Part shown: one piece after another, positions 51,336 to 60,763 of the stretch
Layout: each line of letters starts with the position of its first letter
How positions within the stretch are numbered: the first letter of the stretch is position 1
Assembly: GCA_963736425.1 (NCBI GenBank)
Contig: CAVTOX010000022.1
Coordinates: 43,752-107,751 of the forward strand
Direction of reading: 5' to 3'
Source: Prado023 sp963736425
Lineage (GTDB): Bacteria > Actinomycetota > Actinomycetes > S36-B12 > CAIYMF01
Length of the DNA stretch: 64,000 bases
Program-made: the position numbers and the translations under genes
The notes under the pieces: model-generated
What the model was told of the DNA's origin: nothing
Database searches by the model: none
The model's input: the letters and a program-made list of their open reading frames with translations, nothing else

Positions 51336-52694
51336 ATGGTTCCCGCAGTCCGAATTGATCCCCGAAGGACCCCCAGATGGATCGGCGGACTAGTTGGTCT
51401 TGCGGCCATGGCATTGCTCGTCGGTGTTGTGCAGCAGGCGCCCGCCGCCGGCGCGACCGTCCGTCTGAGGGTCAGCGCCAATGAGAACCGCACGTCGGCC
51501 TCCGCCCTCTCGGGGGCGTCGCTGTCGGGTCCCATGTATGTGTTCGTGGGCCCACGCATCTACGACGAGAGCATCGACCGGGTCTATTTCCGCCTCGACG
51601 GCAGGCTCGTCCCGGGGGCGTTCAACGACGCATCAATCGACTGGTACACCCCGTGGGACCTCATGGGCGGTGACACCGATGTGACCAAGCCGTTCGACTT
51701 CTCGACGCTGTCGCGGGGGACCCACACCATTTCCGCGCAACTCGTGCTGACAAATTCGCAGAAGCAGACCATCAGCTCGACATTCACCGTCCGGGCCGGC
51801 ACCTCTGGAACTCCCAGCGCAAGTCCGACGCCCACGGCTACCCCGAGGGCTCCGACGCCCACGGCTACCCCGACGGCGACCGCCACGAGCACTCCCCCCG
51901 CCACCACGGCCCCTCCGTCGCCGACCACGACTCCGACCAGCACCGCATCGCCCTCGGCCGGGGGACGGACCTATCCCCTCCACACCAATATCGCCTCCAC
52001 GACGTTCTGGGTGGGCGAGCTGTTCGACGCAACCCTCGCCGACGGCAGCCAGGTGTGTTCCACGTACGACTCGCTGTGGGCTTACCACTGGTCGGGTGTG
52101 AACGGTGGGAAAGTCCCAGCGGGTGCGGCCGGCTGCGCCGGATCGATCATCGGTGGTTGTGACGGCATTGCCGGTTCCGGCAACTCCTGCGCCACCGAGC
52201 CCCGCACGGCCGCCAACGGCTTCTTCCCGACACGGGTGACGCCGAAGGAGAACCCCTTCTACCTCGATCTGCCCTACGACGACCTGAACGACTCGATCGG
52301 GTTCGCCCAGCGCTGCTCGATCATCCCGTGGGCGAACGATCCGGGATACGCCGGGCACTGCACTGACGGCGCCTTCTCATACATGAAGAACCGTTGGGTC
52401 CAGCTGACCGGGCCGAACGGTAGCGTCTGCTACGGCCAGGTCGAGGACGCCGGTCCGTCGCACGGCGATCTGTACCACGACGCGAACTACGTGTTCGGTG
52501 CGAACAATGCCCAACCGGTGCAGGGGAAATTCAACAACGCCGGCGCGGATGTGTCCCCTGCTCTCAATGGGTGCCTTGGCTTCAAGGAACTTGACGGGCA
52601 GAGTGACAAGATCAGCTGGCGCTTCGTAGACCGGGTCGCCGTCCCTGCCGGTCCGTGGACCCGCATCGAGACGACGTCCGGAGTCTCCGAGTAG
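51336..52694 (+). CDS. secreted protein with Ser/Thr/Pro linker and novel C-terminal domain
   Basis: The 452-residue exported protein has a signal peptide (residues 1-38), a beta-rich, Ig-like domain (about 40-165), a Thr/Pro/Ala-rich linker (about 166-215) and a C-terminal domain of about 235 residues. The last domain is shared with the lipoprotein at 59939: common blocks include TFWVGE, NPFYLDLPYDD, CYGQVEDAGP and DVSPALNGCLGF. The order of YGQVEDAGP, DVSPALNGCLGF and ISWRFVD resembles the double-psi beta-barrel of RlpA and expansins, which suggests polysaccharide binding or cleavage; this is inference. TTGGAGGC lies just before the ATG at 51336. Confidence 0.85.
   Translation: MVPAVRIDPRRTPRWIGGLVGLAAMALLVGVVQQAPAAGATVRLRVSANENRTSASALSGASLSGPMYVFVGPRIYDESIDRVYFRLDGRLVPGAFNDASIDWYTPWDLMGGDTDVTKPFDFSTLSRGTHTISAQLVLTNSQKQTISSTFTVRAGTSGTPSASPTPTATPRAPTPTATPTATATSTPPATTAPPSPTTTPTSTASPSAGGRTYPLHTNIASTTFWVGELFDATLADGSQVCSTYDSLWAYHWSGVNGGKVPAGAAGCAGSIIGGCDGIAGSGNSCATEPRTAANGFFPTRVTPKENPFYLDLPYDDLNDSIGFAQRCSIIPWANDPGYAGHCTDGAFSYMKNRWVQLTGPNGSVCYGQVEDAGPSHGDLYHDANYVFGANNAQPVQGKFNNAGADVSPALNGCLGFKELDGQSDKISWRFVDRVAVPAGPWTRIETTSGVSE
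51824..51873 (+). repeat. tandem 27-bp repeat in the linker coding region
   Basis: A 23-bp sequence containing GACGCCCACGGCTACCCC occurs twice, at 51824-51846 and 51851-51873, encoding Pro-Thr-Ala-Thr-Pro units of the extracellular linker. Such repeats can change in number by slippage. Confidence 0.7.
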
Positions 52695-53306
52695 CGTTCG
52701 GTCCACTGTGATGCGAGGTCCCCGCCGCCGGCCCTGAGGGCTGAGGAGACACGCCCTAACGGGGCTGCGACCGGCTTCTGGAGTTCGGGAGGCTGTTGTC
52801 CGAGCCGCTGGTGGGTGAGCACTGCCAAACCCAGGCCCTCAAGGTCTGGCCGTGGATCGACCCTGGCTTCTCGGCACCCGGGCCGAAGCGCGTGGCGGAG
52901 CGAGCCCTTGGGCCCCGGCGCTGGCGATCGGTGCCATGTATGGGCCTGACCGCGAGGGGTACGAGGGGGCAAGGAAGTCCTCCGCTCGCGGGGACTTGCT
53001 CCACGGATCGGATGGGAACCCGATGCACCAGCCAGTCGCGGATCGCGCCCCTGAGGCGCGGGGCCGAGTGGTGGGCCGACGGAAGGGGAGCTCGGTGGCC
53101 GAGGGCGAGGAGGCGAGTGCAGCCCCGATCACGGCAGCGATCCCGAATCCCATCCCGGATTACCGCTTGTCAGATCTGCTGCTCGGGTCCCTGACCAGGG
53201 CAGGGCGCACACGTGGCGCCGATGAAACGTCCGATTCCCGTGCCAGGTGCCAGCCCCACGGGGGTGGTCGGCCAATTGGCCACTGGCGCCGTTCGCCTCA
53301 GGAGGC
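52695..53306. other. 612-bp interval without a recognisable gene
   Basis: No reading frame here resembles a known protein. Open frames on both strands (for example 52852-53310 plus) have shadow-like composition. The clearest feature is a 12-bp perfect palindrome GGCCAATTGGCC at 53270-53281, 25 bp before the dehydrogenase start, which could be an operator. The interval may hold the promoter and a long leader of the polysaccharide operon, or a decayed gene. Confidence 0.5.
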
Positions 53307-54695
53307 ATGATGCTCCACACCGATTCCCCAGGGACCGCTTCTGCGGTCCACGCCCCGATCGTCCTGGAGCCCCGGCGGGAGACCCACGCCGTCGTCGCCG
53401 ACACCGTTCCCGTGCGAAGGGCCGCGGTGCGAAACGACTTCGCATACGACGTCGCGGTTGTGGGCATGGGGTACGTGGGCCTTCCCACGGCCCTGTCGTT
53501 CACCACGGCCGGGCTCTCGGTCATCGGGGTGGACCTGAATCCCGGGCGGCTGAACGACATCCGTGACGGGACGGTGGACCTCGTTCCCGCTGACGTCGCC
53601 CGGCTGGTGACGGCGTTGGCCGAGCAGTCCCTCGCCCTGACTGCGTCGGCGGACGCGATCGGCCAGGCGGCCACCGTCATCATCTGCGTGCCCACCCCGG
53701 TCGACCGACACCTCGTCCCGGACCTGAGTGCCCTGCGCGCTGCTTGCGGGTCTGTCGTCTCGCAGGCCACTGACGGGCAGACGATCGTCCTCACGTCGAC
53801 CAGCTATGTCGGAACGACCAGGGACCTGCTGGTGACGCCCCTGGCCCAACGCGGGTTCGCCGTGGGCCAGGACCTGTACGTCGCCTTCAGCCCGGAGCGC
53901 ATCGACCCCGCCAACGAGCAGTATCCCCAGGAGATCGTGCCGCGAGTGGTCGGTGGCGTCACGCCGGAGTGCACGCAGCGCGCCGCGGCTGCGATCAGCA
54001 CGTATGCCCAACGGGTGCACCCGGTCTCCAGCCCGGAGGCCGCCGAGCTCACCAAACTGCTGGAGAACACGTTCCGCGCGGTGAACATCGCCATGATCAA
54101 CGAGATCGCGGACCTCAGCGAGACACTCGGGATCGAGATCACCGAGGTCATCGATGCTGCGAACACGAAGCCGTACGGATTCATGGCCTTCTCGCCGGGC
54201 CCGGGAGTCGGCGGGCATTGCATCCCGTGCGATCCCCACTACCTGCTGTGGCAGTTGAAGGACTCCCGGGTCGCGCTGCCCCTGGTCGAGCAGGCGATGA
54301 CGTCGATCTCGCTGCGCCCGCGGCATGTCGTGCGCCGCATCAGGGAGCTCCTCAGCGACAGCGGGCGCCCCATCCGGGGGGCGCATGTGCTCGTCGTCGG
54401 ATGCGCCTACAAGCCCGGTGTGTCGGACTACCGTGAATCCCCGGCGCTCGAGGTGCTCGAGCTGCTCGAACATTCCGGCGCGCGCGTCTCCTACTACGAC
54501 CCCCGTGTCCCGGAGCTCCGGCACCACGACGGCAGCGTCAGGCGGGGCGTGGGCGATGCGACCGCGGAGCAGGCGGACCTCATCCTGCTGCACACGCTGC
54601 ACCCCGACACCGACTACGACTGGGTCGTCGAGCACCCCCTCGTGCTCGACGCCACCTTCCGGTTCACCCAGGCCCCGCACAGGGCCCTGCTCTGA
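53307..54695 (+). CDS. UDP-sugar 6-dehydrogenase (UDP-GlcNAc/ManNAc type)
   Basis: The 462-residue enzyme oxidises a nucleotide sugar to a uronic acid with two NAD+. The NAD-binding motif VAVVGMGYVGLPTALSF is near residue 52 after a 45-residue leader. The catalytic Cys305 is in GPGVGGHCIPCDPHYL, with AFSPERIDPAN and KLLENTFRAVNIAMINEI as further signatures. The IPCDPHYL form is typical of the UDP-N-acetylmannosamine/glucosamine group rather than UDP-glucose dehydrogenase. Two ATGs (53307, 53310) follow AGGAGG; 53310 has the better spacing. It opens the polysaccharide locus. Confidence 0.92.
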   Translation: MMLHTDSPGTASAVHAPIVLEPRRETHAVVADTVPVRRAAVRNDFAYDVAVVGMGYVGLPTALSFTTAGLSVIGVDLNPGRLNDIRDGTVDLVPADVARLVTALAEQSLALTASADAIGQAATVIICVPTPVDRHLVPDLSALRAACGSVVSQATDGQTIVLTSTSYVGTTRDLLVTPLAQRGFAVGQDLYVAFSPERIDPANEQYPQEIVPRVVGGVTPECTQRAAAAISTYAQRVHPVSSPEAAELTKLLENTFRAVNIAMINEIADLSETLGIEITEVIDAANTKPYGFMAFSPGPGVGGHCIPCDPHYLLWQLKDSRVALPLVEQAMTSISLRPRHVVRRIRELLSDSGRPIRGAHVLVVGCAYKPGVSDYRESPALEVLELLEHSGARVSYYDPRVPELRHHDGSVRRGVGDATAEQADLILLHTLHPDTDYDWVVEHPLVLDATFRFTQAPHRALL

Positions 54696-54726
54696 TCGAT
54701 CGATCCCTACGAAGGAACGGACAAAC

Positions 54727-55752
54727 ATGCGCACGCTCATCACCGGAGGTGCCGGGTTCATCGGCTCCCACCTGGCCGAACATCTGGTCGGCGCCGGGCA
54801 CACACTTGTGGTGCTCGACGACCTGAGCACCGGACAGCTCGCCAACCTCGCGAACCTGCCAGAGGGCGCGGTGGAGTTCGTCCAGGGCAGCATCACCGAC
54901 CAGCCGCTGGTGGATGAGCTCACCCGTCGCGTGGACGAGGTGTACCACCTGGCCGCCGCAGTGGGGGTGTTCACCATCCAGCAGCGAACCCTGGAGAGCC
55001 TGCGGGTCAACCTGTACGGCACCGAGACGGTGGTCGAGGCCGCCGCGCGTCATGGGGTGCGGCTGCTCGTCGCCTCCACCAGCGAGATCTACGGCAAGAA
55101 CACGAAGGTCGGCCTTCGCGAGGATGACGACCGCATCATGGGTTCGCCGCTGAAGAGTCGGTGGTCCTATGCGGAGGCGAAGGCGCTGGACGAGACCTTC
55201 GTGGCGCAGTACGTGCAGCATCACGGGCTGCGGGCGGTCCTGGTGAGACTGTTCAACACGGTCGGCCCCCGGCAGACCGGGAGGTACGGCATGGTGATGC
55301 CTCGCTTTGTCACGCAGGCCCTCCGGGGTGAGCCCCTGACCGTTCACGGGACGGGGACCCAGACACGGTGCTTCTGTCATGTCTCGGACGCCGTCCGCGC
55401 CCTCGTCGCACTCATGTCGACCGAGGCCGCTGTCGGCCAGGTGCTGAATGTGGGAAACCCGGAGCAGGTGACGATGAATGGCCTGGCTGAGCGGGTCATC
55501 AATTCGGTCGGGTCCTCCAGCGACATCGCGTACCTGGACTACGAGTCGGTCTACGGAGCGGGCTACGAGGACATGCAGCGCCGAGTGCCGAACTGCGACC
55601 GGATCGCTGACCTCATCGGGTGGTCCCCGCGGCACAACCTCGAGGACATCATCGAGTCAGTCGTCGACTACCAGAGGTCCGCCCTGCGTATCGACGCTCG
55701 ACCCCTGGAGGCACTCTCTGCTGGTCACGCTGACCATCTGATACCTCGGTGA
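54727..55752 (+). CDS. NAD-dependent epimerase/dehydratase (nucleotide-sugar)
   Basis: The 341-residue extended SDR enzyme has the Rossmann motif TGGAGFIGSHLAEHL at its start, the STSEIYG block, and the catalytic Tyr148-x3-Lys152 pair in WSYAEAKALDE. RLFNTVGPRQTGRYGMVMPRF and VSDAVRALVALM are typical of UDP-glucuronate decarboxylases and UDP-hexose 4-epimerases. It likely acts on the product of the dehydrogenase upstream. A GAAGGAACG sequence precedes the ATG by eight bases, and the GH18 GTG overlaps its stop (GTGA). Confidence 0.9.
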   Translation: MRTLITGGAGFIGSHLAEHLVGAGHTLVVLDDLSTGQLANLANLPEGAVEFVQGSITDQPLVDELTRRVDEVYHLAAAVGVFTIQQRTLESLRVNLYGTETVVEAAARHGVRLLVASTSEIYGKNTKVGLREDDDRIMGSPLKSRWSYAEAKALDETFVAQYVQHHGLRAVLVRLFNTVGPRQTGRYGMVMPRFVTQALRGEPLTVHGTGTQTRCFCHVSDAVRALVALMSTEAAVGQVLNVGNPEQVTMNGLAERVINSVGSSSDIAYLDYESVYGAGYEDMQRRVPNCDRIADLIGWSPRHNLEDIIESVVDYQRSALRIDARPLEALSAGHADHLIPR

Positions 55753-56962
55753 CCGGTCTCCAGGCTCTGTGGCAGGCCGAGGAGACGGTTGGTGTCAGCC
55801 CACCCTCGCCGGGGGACCGCCCGACGGCCCGACGCGGACGGAGGTCGGGAAGTCGACGGCCAGCACGATGGCTGCTCCCCGTCGGCGCCGCCTCGGCGGC
55901 GGTGCTGTTCATGGCCGCACTGGGGCTGGCCAACTTCGTCAGGGCGCCGGCGTCGCCACAGCCGGCTCAGGTCGTGGCCGCACTGCCGGTGTGGCACCTC
56001 GCCGCCGGGACCGAAACCACCGTGCAGCAGGCGCAGCACTTCTCCGGTGCGTCGCCACAGGTCTACGAGATCGGGGCCAAGGGTGAGATCCTTCCACGAT
56101 TCCAGCCACCGGGGGTTTCGCTCCAGGACGAGCTGAACCGCCTGCGCGAGGCTGGGATTCCGATCGTGCCGAGCATCACGAACACCAGCCACGGGTCCTG
56201 GGACACCGAGCGGATCCGCCGAATCCTGCACGACCCCGTCCTGCTTCGCCAACACATCGATGCCGTCGTCGCCCTCGCCCGGGCGGAGGACTTCGCCGGG
56301 GTGGACATCGACATCGAGGAGCTCGGCGCCCAGGACCGGGACGCGTTCAGCTCCTACATCGCCCAGCTCGCCGCAGCCCTTCACGAAGACGACCGGATCC
56401 TCGCGGTCGACGTCTTCGCCAAGGACAGCGACGCCGGCTACGACGAGCGCAACCTCGCCCAGGATTACGCGGCACTTGGGCGCTCCGCCGACCAGCTCCG
56501 CATCATGGCCTACGACTACCACTGGGCCACGAGCGCTGCCGGGCCGATCGCACCGTTGAACTGGGTGCGGTCGGTCCTGCAGTACGCAGTGAGCCAGGTG
56601 TCAGCCGACAAGATCGTCCTCGGGCTGCCCACCTTCGGCTACTCATGGGCCAAGGGGGGCAGGACGGCAAGCTCTTCAGCTGGCTCCAGTCCTATGGTGC
56701 CTCGAAGGAATTCGGCGCGCCCGTCCAGTGGGACGCCTCTGCCCAGTCGCCCTGGTTGACCTACAGGGACGCGCAGGGTGTGCGACAGGACGTCTGGTTC
56801 GAGAACTCCTACAGCCTGAAGGCCAAGGCCGATCTCGCCCGGTCCTACCACGTGGGCGGCGTGTTCATCTGGTTGGTCGGTGATGTTGACGACGGAATAT
56901 GGAAGGTGGTCGAGGACTACCGCGTTGCCACCCGAGGGGACCAGGCGGGTGGAACGCCGTGA
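55749..56962 (+). pseudogene. membrane-anchored GH18 glycosidase, one frameshift
   Basis: After about 40 cytoplasmic residues comes a single membrane anchor (LLPVGAASAAVLFMAALGLANF), then a GH18 barrel. The catalytic motif is FAGVDIDIEEL with Glu190 as acid. Near 56656 the frame breaks at a run of six Gs: YSWAK is followed in another frame by GGQDGKLFSWLQSYGASKEFG, which would be continuous with seven Gs. The remaining part (VDDGIWKVVEDY) is normal. The whole would be about 404 residues. It probably cleaves GlcNAc-containing polymer near the synthase encoded next, like the hydrolase half of PgaB. The GT2 GTG overlaps its stop. Confidence 0.85.
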
Positions 56963-58266
56963 CTGCATGGATGCTCTTCCTCTTGGTCATCGGCGTCAAC
57001 TTCATCATCTGGGGAACGATCGGGCTGCTGCGGGTCATCGACGAGCGAGTGATCAGCAGATTCCGCGGCGGACGTGGCGCCCCCTTGGCGGCGTTGACCT
57101 CCAACCGCCGGCTGACCACCGCCGACATCGCGGTGCTCATGGCCGCGCACAACGAGGAGCTCGTGATCGGGCAGTCGCTGCGATCGATCGCCCGGCACGT
57201 ACCCCTGTCGAACATCCACGTCGTCTCCGACTACTCCACCGACCAGACCGCCGACATCGTCCGTCGGACCGGCGCGAACATCCTCGAGACAAGCAGCAAC
57301 GTGGGCAAGGCCGGCGCACTCCAGGCGGGGATCAGCCACTTCGAGCTGGCCGACCGCTTCGCCGCCGTCATGGTCCTGGACGCCGACACCCAACTCGACG
57401 ACCGCTACTTCGACGTGGCCCTGCCCCTGCTGGACGACCCCCGGGTGGTCGCCGTCGCCGGATGCGCGCAGACCCGATGGCCCTCGCGGGAGGTCGGCCT
57501 GTTCGGATCGATGTTGGTTGCACATCGGCAGCGGATCTACACCCTGACCCAGCGGCTGCTCAAGTACGGCCAGACGTGGCGCGCGGTGAACGCCACCCAC
57601 ATCGTCCCTGGGTTCGCCAGCATCTACCGCTCCAGCGCGCTGCGGGAGATCGACGTCAACCCTCCCGGGCTGGTCATCGAGGACTTCAACATGACCTTCG
57701 AGGTGTATGCGAAACGGCTGGGACGCATCGCGTTCCATCCTGGCGCATGCGCCTACACCCAGGACCCCAACCATTACCGAGAGTACGTGCAGCAGACCAA
57801 GCGGTGGTCCCTTGGGTTGTGGCAGACCCTCCGGCGTTACCGTCCGCGACGGGGACTGTTCAGCGCCATGCTGACCGTGCTGATCGCCGAACTCCTGACC
57901 AGCAGCGTCCTCCTCCTGGGCCTGACCCTGGCTCTCGTCGTCCTGGGGGTCTCGGAGGGGATGTCCATGGTGGGCGTTGCCGCCGGAACCTCTGTCGCTG
58001 GCACGATCACCAGTCACCTGAGCATCAAGGCGATCGCGTTGGGCGTCCTGTTGCCGGACTACCTGCTCACGTGCTGGGTGGCGCTGCTCGAGAAGCGACC
58101 CCAGTACCTCTATCTGGGGCTCGTCTTCCCGGCCATGCGGGTGACCGATGCCGCGATCGCCCTCTACACCCTCCCGCGCGCCTGGCGGGAGAAGTCCAAC
58201 GGACGCTGGGTCAGCCCAACGCGACGAGCCATCGTGGCTCGCGAGAACCACCAGGTCGCCATATGA
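56959..58266 (+). CDS. family 2 glycosyltransferase, membrane polysaccharide synthase
   Basis: The 435-residue protein resembles PgaC/hyaluronan-synthase-like processive transferases. An N-terminal helix precedes the GT2 domain: VLMAAHNEE, the metal site LDADTQLDD, the acceptor acid in VIEDFNMTFEV and the QTKRW motif (QxxRW) at the end. C-terminal membrane helices follow (about residues 300-340 and 370-400). It should polymerise a beta-linked sugar, most likely GlcNAc or a uronic acid mixture, and extrude it. GTG at 56959 overlaps the GH18 stop, and the deacetylase is next, so the three likely act on the same polymer. Confidence 0.92.
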   Translation: MTAWMLFLLVIGVNFIIWGTIGLLRVIDERVISRFRGGRGAPLAALTSNRRLTTADIAVLMAAHNEELVIGQSLRSIARHVPLSNIHVVSDYSTDQTADIVRRTGANILETSSNVGKAGALQAGISHFELADRFAAVMVLDADTQLDDRYFDVALPLLDDPRVVAVAGCAQTRWPSREVGLFGSMLVAHRQRIYTLTQRLLKYGQTWRAVNATHIVPGFASIYRSSALREIDVNPPGLVIEDFNMTFEVYAKRLGRIAFHPGACAYTQDPNHYREYVQQTKRWSLGLWQTLRRYRPRRGLFSAMLTVLIAELLTSSVLLLGLTLALVVLGVSEGMSMVGVAAGTSVAGTITSHLSIKAIALGVLLPDYLLTCWVALLEKRPQYLYLGLVFPAMRVTDAAIALYTLPRAWREKSNGRWVSPTRRAIVARENHQVAI

Positions 58267-58314
58267 CTTCGGTACCGCCCGGTAACGAGGAACGACACTC
58301 CAGCGAGGTCTCAG

Positions 58315-59913
58315 ATGCAGAAGCGTAGGTATCAGAAACAAGTGTTCAGCGAGGTGGGGCTCGCCCACAGCCGACTCCCAGCCGTGGCTACAGTCATCAT
58401 CGCCCTGCTCGCCTTGGTCGCACCGTTCCTGGCGCCGGTCAAGTCCTCGGCCGCCACCAACCCGACGATCGTGTCGATCACCTTCGACGACGGCAACGCA
58501 GATCAGGCGGCCGCTGCGACCGTGCTCAACAATTCCGGGCTGAAGGGAACCTTCTACATCACCACCGGGTGGATCGGGGCACCCGGATACTTGAGCCGCA
58601 CCGATCTGTCCGGGCTGGCCGCCGGCGGACACGAGATCGGAGCACATACGGTCACCCACCCCGACCTCATCGAGATCGATCCTGCAGAAGCCAAGCGCCA
58701 GATCTGCAACAGCCGCTGGACGCTCGACTCCTGGGGCTTCAAACCGGTCAGCTTCGCGTACCCGTTCGCCGACGCCAACGCCACGGTGGCGAGCCAAGCG
58801 GCGGACTGCGGCTTCAACACCTCCCGGGGCCTCGGTGACGTCAAGAGCCCAACAGGCTGCACCACTTGCGTGAAGGCCGAGACGCTGCCCCCGCCGGACG
58901 GCCAGTTCTTGCGTGCTCCGGACCAGGTCGACGCATCCTGGACGCTGAACAACCTCAAGCAGCAGGTGACTCAGGCGGCGAACAAGGGGGGCTGGGTGAT
59001 CCTCACCTTCCATCACGTCTGCGCCGTGACCGGCACCGCCGCCTGCCCAGCCGACCAGTCCATCAAGACGAGCACGTTCACCAGCTTCGTGTCGTGGCTG
59101 AAGACGTACGCGAGCACCTCGACGAACAACACGGTGGTACGCACCATCGACCAAGAAGTACGCCAGTACATGGGCACCTCCTACCCGGCCTACAAGGCAC
59201 CGACACAGATCGGCAGTCCGGCCGTGGTGCCGGATGGCGTCAACGCGATCCAGAACCCGTCGCTGGAGACGACGAACCCCGCCACCGGGTTCCCGCAGTG
59301 CTTCCAAGCCGGGGGCTGGGGGACGAACACGGTCGCGTGGAGCAAGACCAATGACGCCCACAGCGGCAGCGTCGCAGAGCAGCTCGACGTGTCGGGGTAC
59401 CAGAACGGGGACGCCAAGCTCCTGCCGACGCTCGACTTCGGGGCCTGCTCGCCGAGCGTGACACCCGGGAAGGCCTACGACCTGTCGGTGTGGGCCAAGT
59501 CGACGGCGGTCACCCAGTTCGCCCTCTACTACCGGGATGCAGCCGGTGTCTGGTTCTACTGGACGTCCAGCCCCTGGTTCGCGGCGGCCTCGACCTATAC
59601 CCAGATGACCTTCCGGACTCCGGTCGTGCCGGCGGGTGCGACTGCGATCACCTTCGGTCTCGCGCTGATCGCCAATGGGTCTCTCACGACCGACGACTAC
59701 AGCATGGTCTCGGCCGGCACCGGTGCGGCCGCATCCGACGCCTCGGCGCTCACCTCCGGGAAGTCCTCGACGTCCGTGGAGTCCCCGACGTCCCCGAAGA
59801 AGCCCACCAAGAAGCTGCACTCGCGCGTCCGGCCCGAGTTGCCGGGTCTCGGCAAGCTCAAGCAGGGAGACCAGGTCGCCGTGCCTGAGTTGAAGGGGTC
59901 CGGCAAGGGCTGA
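58315..59913 (+). CDS. secreted polysaccharide deacetylase (CE4) with C-terminal binding module
   Basis: The 532-residue exported protein has a long signal segment (about residues 22-46), then a CE4/NodB domain: SITFDDGNADQ (Asp58, Asp59), the metal-binding HTVTHPDL, SFAYPFAD and VILTFHHV. After residue about 300 comes a beta-sandwich likely to be a CBM4/9-type module (NPSLETTNPATGFPQCFQAGGW), and a Ser/Pro/Lys-rich tail. It should remove N-acetyl groups from GlcNAc polymer, here the product of the neighbouring GT2. ATG at 58315 is 48 bp after the GT2 stop. Confidence 0.9.
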   Translation: MQKRRYQKQVFSEVGLAHSRLPAVATVIIALLALVAPFLAPVKSSAATNPTIVSITFDDGNADQAAAATVLNNSGLKGTFYITTGWIGAPGYLSRTDLSGLAAGGHEIGAHTVTHPDLIEIDPAEAKRQICNSRWTLDSWGFKPVSFAYPFADANATVASQAADCGFNTSRGLGDVKSPTGCTTCVKAETLPPPDGQFLRAPDQVDASWTLNNLKQQVTQAANKGGWVILTFHHVCAVTGTAACPADQSIKTSTFTSFVSWLKTYASTSTNNTVVRTIDQEVRQYMGTSYPAYKAPTQIGSPAVVPDGVNAIQNPSLETTNPATGFPQCFQAGGWGTNTVAWSKTNDAHSGSVAEQLDVSGYQNGDAKLLPTLDFGACSPSVTPGKAYDLSVWAKSTAVTQFALYYRDAAGVWFYWTSSPWFAAASTYTQMTFRTPVVPAGATAITFGLALIANGSLTTDDYSMVSAGTGAAASDASALTSGKSSTSVESPTSPKKPTKKLHSRVRPELPGLGKLKQGDQVAVPELKGSGKG

Positions 59914-59938
59914 CACGTCCGTCGCGGGAGGAGGGCCG

Positions 59939-60763
59939 ATGCGGTTCGCTGGGGGTGCGCTCGTCCTGGCCCTCCTCCTCAACGGGTGCTCGGCGCAGGA
60001 GCCCTCGTCGAGCCCTCAGCGGACCGCAGCGCCAGATCACCGGCCTCCGGTGTCGGATCTCCACACGCCGACACCGGGGGCCCGGCTCATGGACGGGACA
60101 TACCCCTGGCACACGGGGATCGTGGCGACGACGTTCTGGGTCGGTGAGATCTTCGATCCGAAGGCCGCGGACGGCTCGCAGGTCGAGTCCGCCTACGACT
60201 CGTCCTGGATGCGGCACTACGGCGGCTGTGATGGACGCGTTGTCCGGCACGGCCGCCGGAGCACGTGTGAGACCCAGCGCCGCACAGCGGCCAACGGCTG
60301 GTTCCCGACCGACATGCGGCCGGGTGAGAACCCGTTCTATCTCGACGTGCCCTTCGACGACGTCAACGATCCCATCGCCTTCCGGCAGCGCTGCGGGGTG
60401 GTGCCCTGGGCGCAGGACCCGGGCTACCGCGGACACTGCAGGGACCGGTCCTTCTCCTACCTCAAGAACCGGTGGGTGAGGATCGTCGGGCCGGCCGGCC
60501 GAACCTGCTACGGGCAGGTGGAGGACGCCGGTCCGGGGAAGTATCACGACGCCGCCTACGTCTTCGGCAGCCACGATGTGCGCCCGGCGAACCGGCGCTA
60601 CGGCGGCGCGGGGATGGACGTGTCCCCGGCGCTCAACGGCTGCCTGGGCTTCGCCGCATTGAACGGGGACGCCGATCGGATCTCATGGTCCTTCGTCGAA
60701 GCCGACGATGTGCCGCCTGGCCCGTGGACGCGCATCGTGACCCGCCGCGGGCCAGTTGGGTGA
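59939..60763 (+). CDS. lipoprotein, paralogue of the novel secreted domain at 51.3 kb
   Basis: The 274-residue protein has a lipoprotein signal ending LLLNGCSAQ (Cys19) and then the same domain as the C-terminus of the protein at 51336. The blocks TFWVGE, RTAANGWFPT, NPFYLDVPFDD, AQDPGYRGHCRD, FSYLKNRWV, CYGQVEDAGP and MDVSPALNGCLGF correspond, and conserved cysteines suggest disulfides. It ends with the shared PPGPWTRI. The family is unassigned; a double-psi beta-barrel-like fold is suspected. GGGAGGAGGG precedes the ATG. Confidence 0.85.
   Translation: MRFAGGALVLALLLNGCSAQEPSSSPQRTAAPDHRPPVSDLHTPTPGARLMDGTYPWHTGIVATTFWVGEIFDPKAADGSQVESAYDSSWMRHYGGCDGRVVRHGRRSTCETQRRTAANGWFPTDMRPGENPFYLDVPFDDVNDPIAFRQRCGVVPWAQDPGYRGHCRDRSFSYLKNRWVRIVGPAGRTCYGQVEDAGPGKYHDAAYVFGSHDVRPANRRYGGAGMDVSPALNGCLGFAALNGDADRISWSFVEADDVPPGPWTRIVTRRGPVG

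Noticed and set aside
52900..53260. c-di-AMP (ydaO) or other riboswitch ahead of the polysaccharide operon
   Set aside because: I looked for the conserved cores of known classes and found none convincing.
52852..53310. A 152-codon open frame on the plus strand
   Set aside because: Its composition looks like a random GC-rich frame, it runs over the ribosome binding site of the next gene, and it matches no family I know.
56917..59982. 1021-codon minus-strand open frame opposite GT2 and deacetylase genes
   Set aside because: It is a GC-rich antisense shadow; both plus-strand genes are clearly recognisable.
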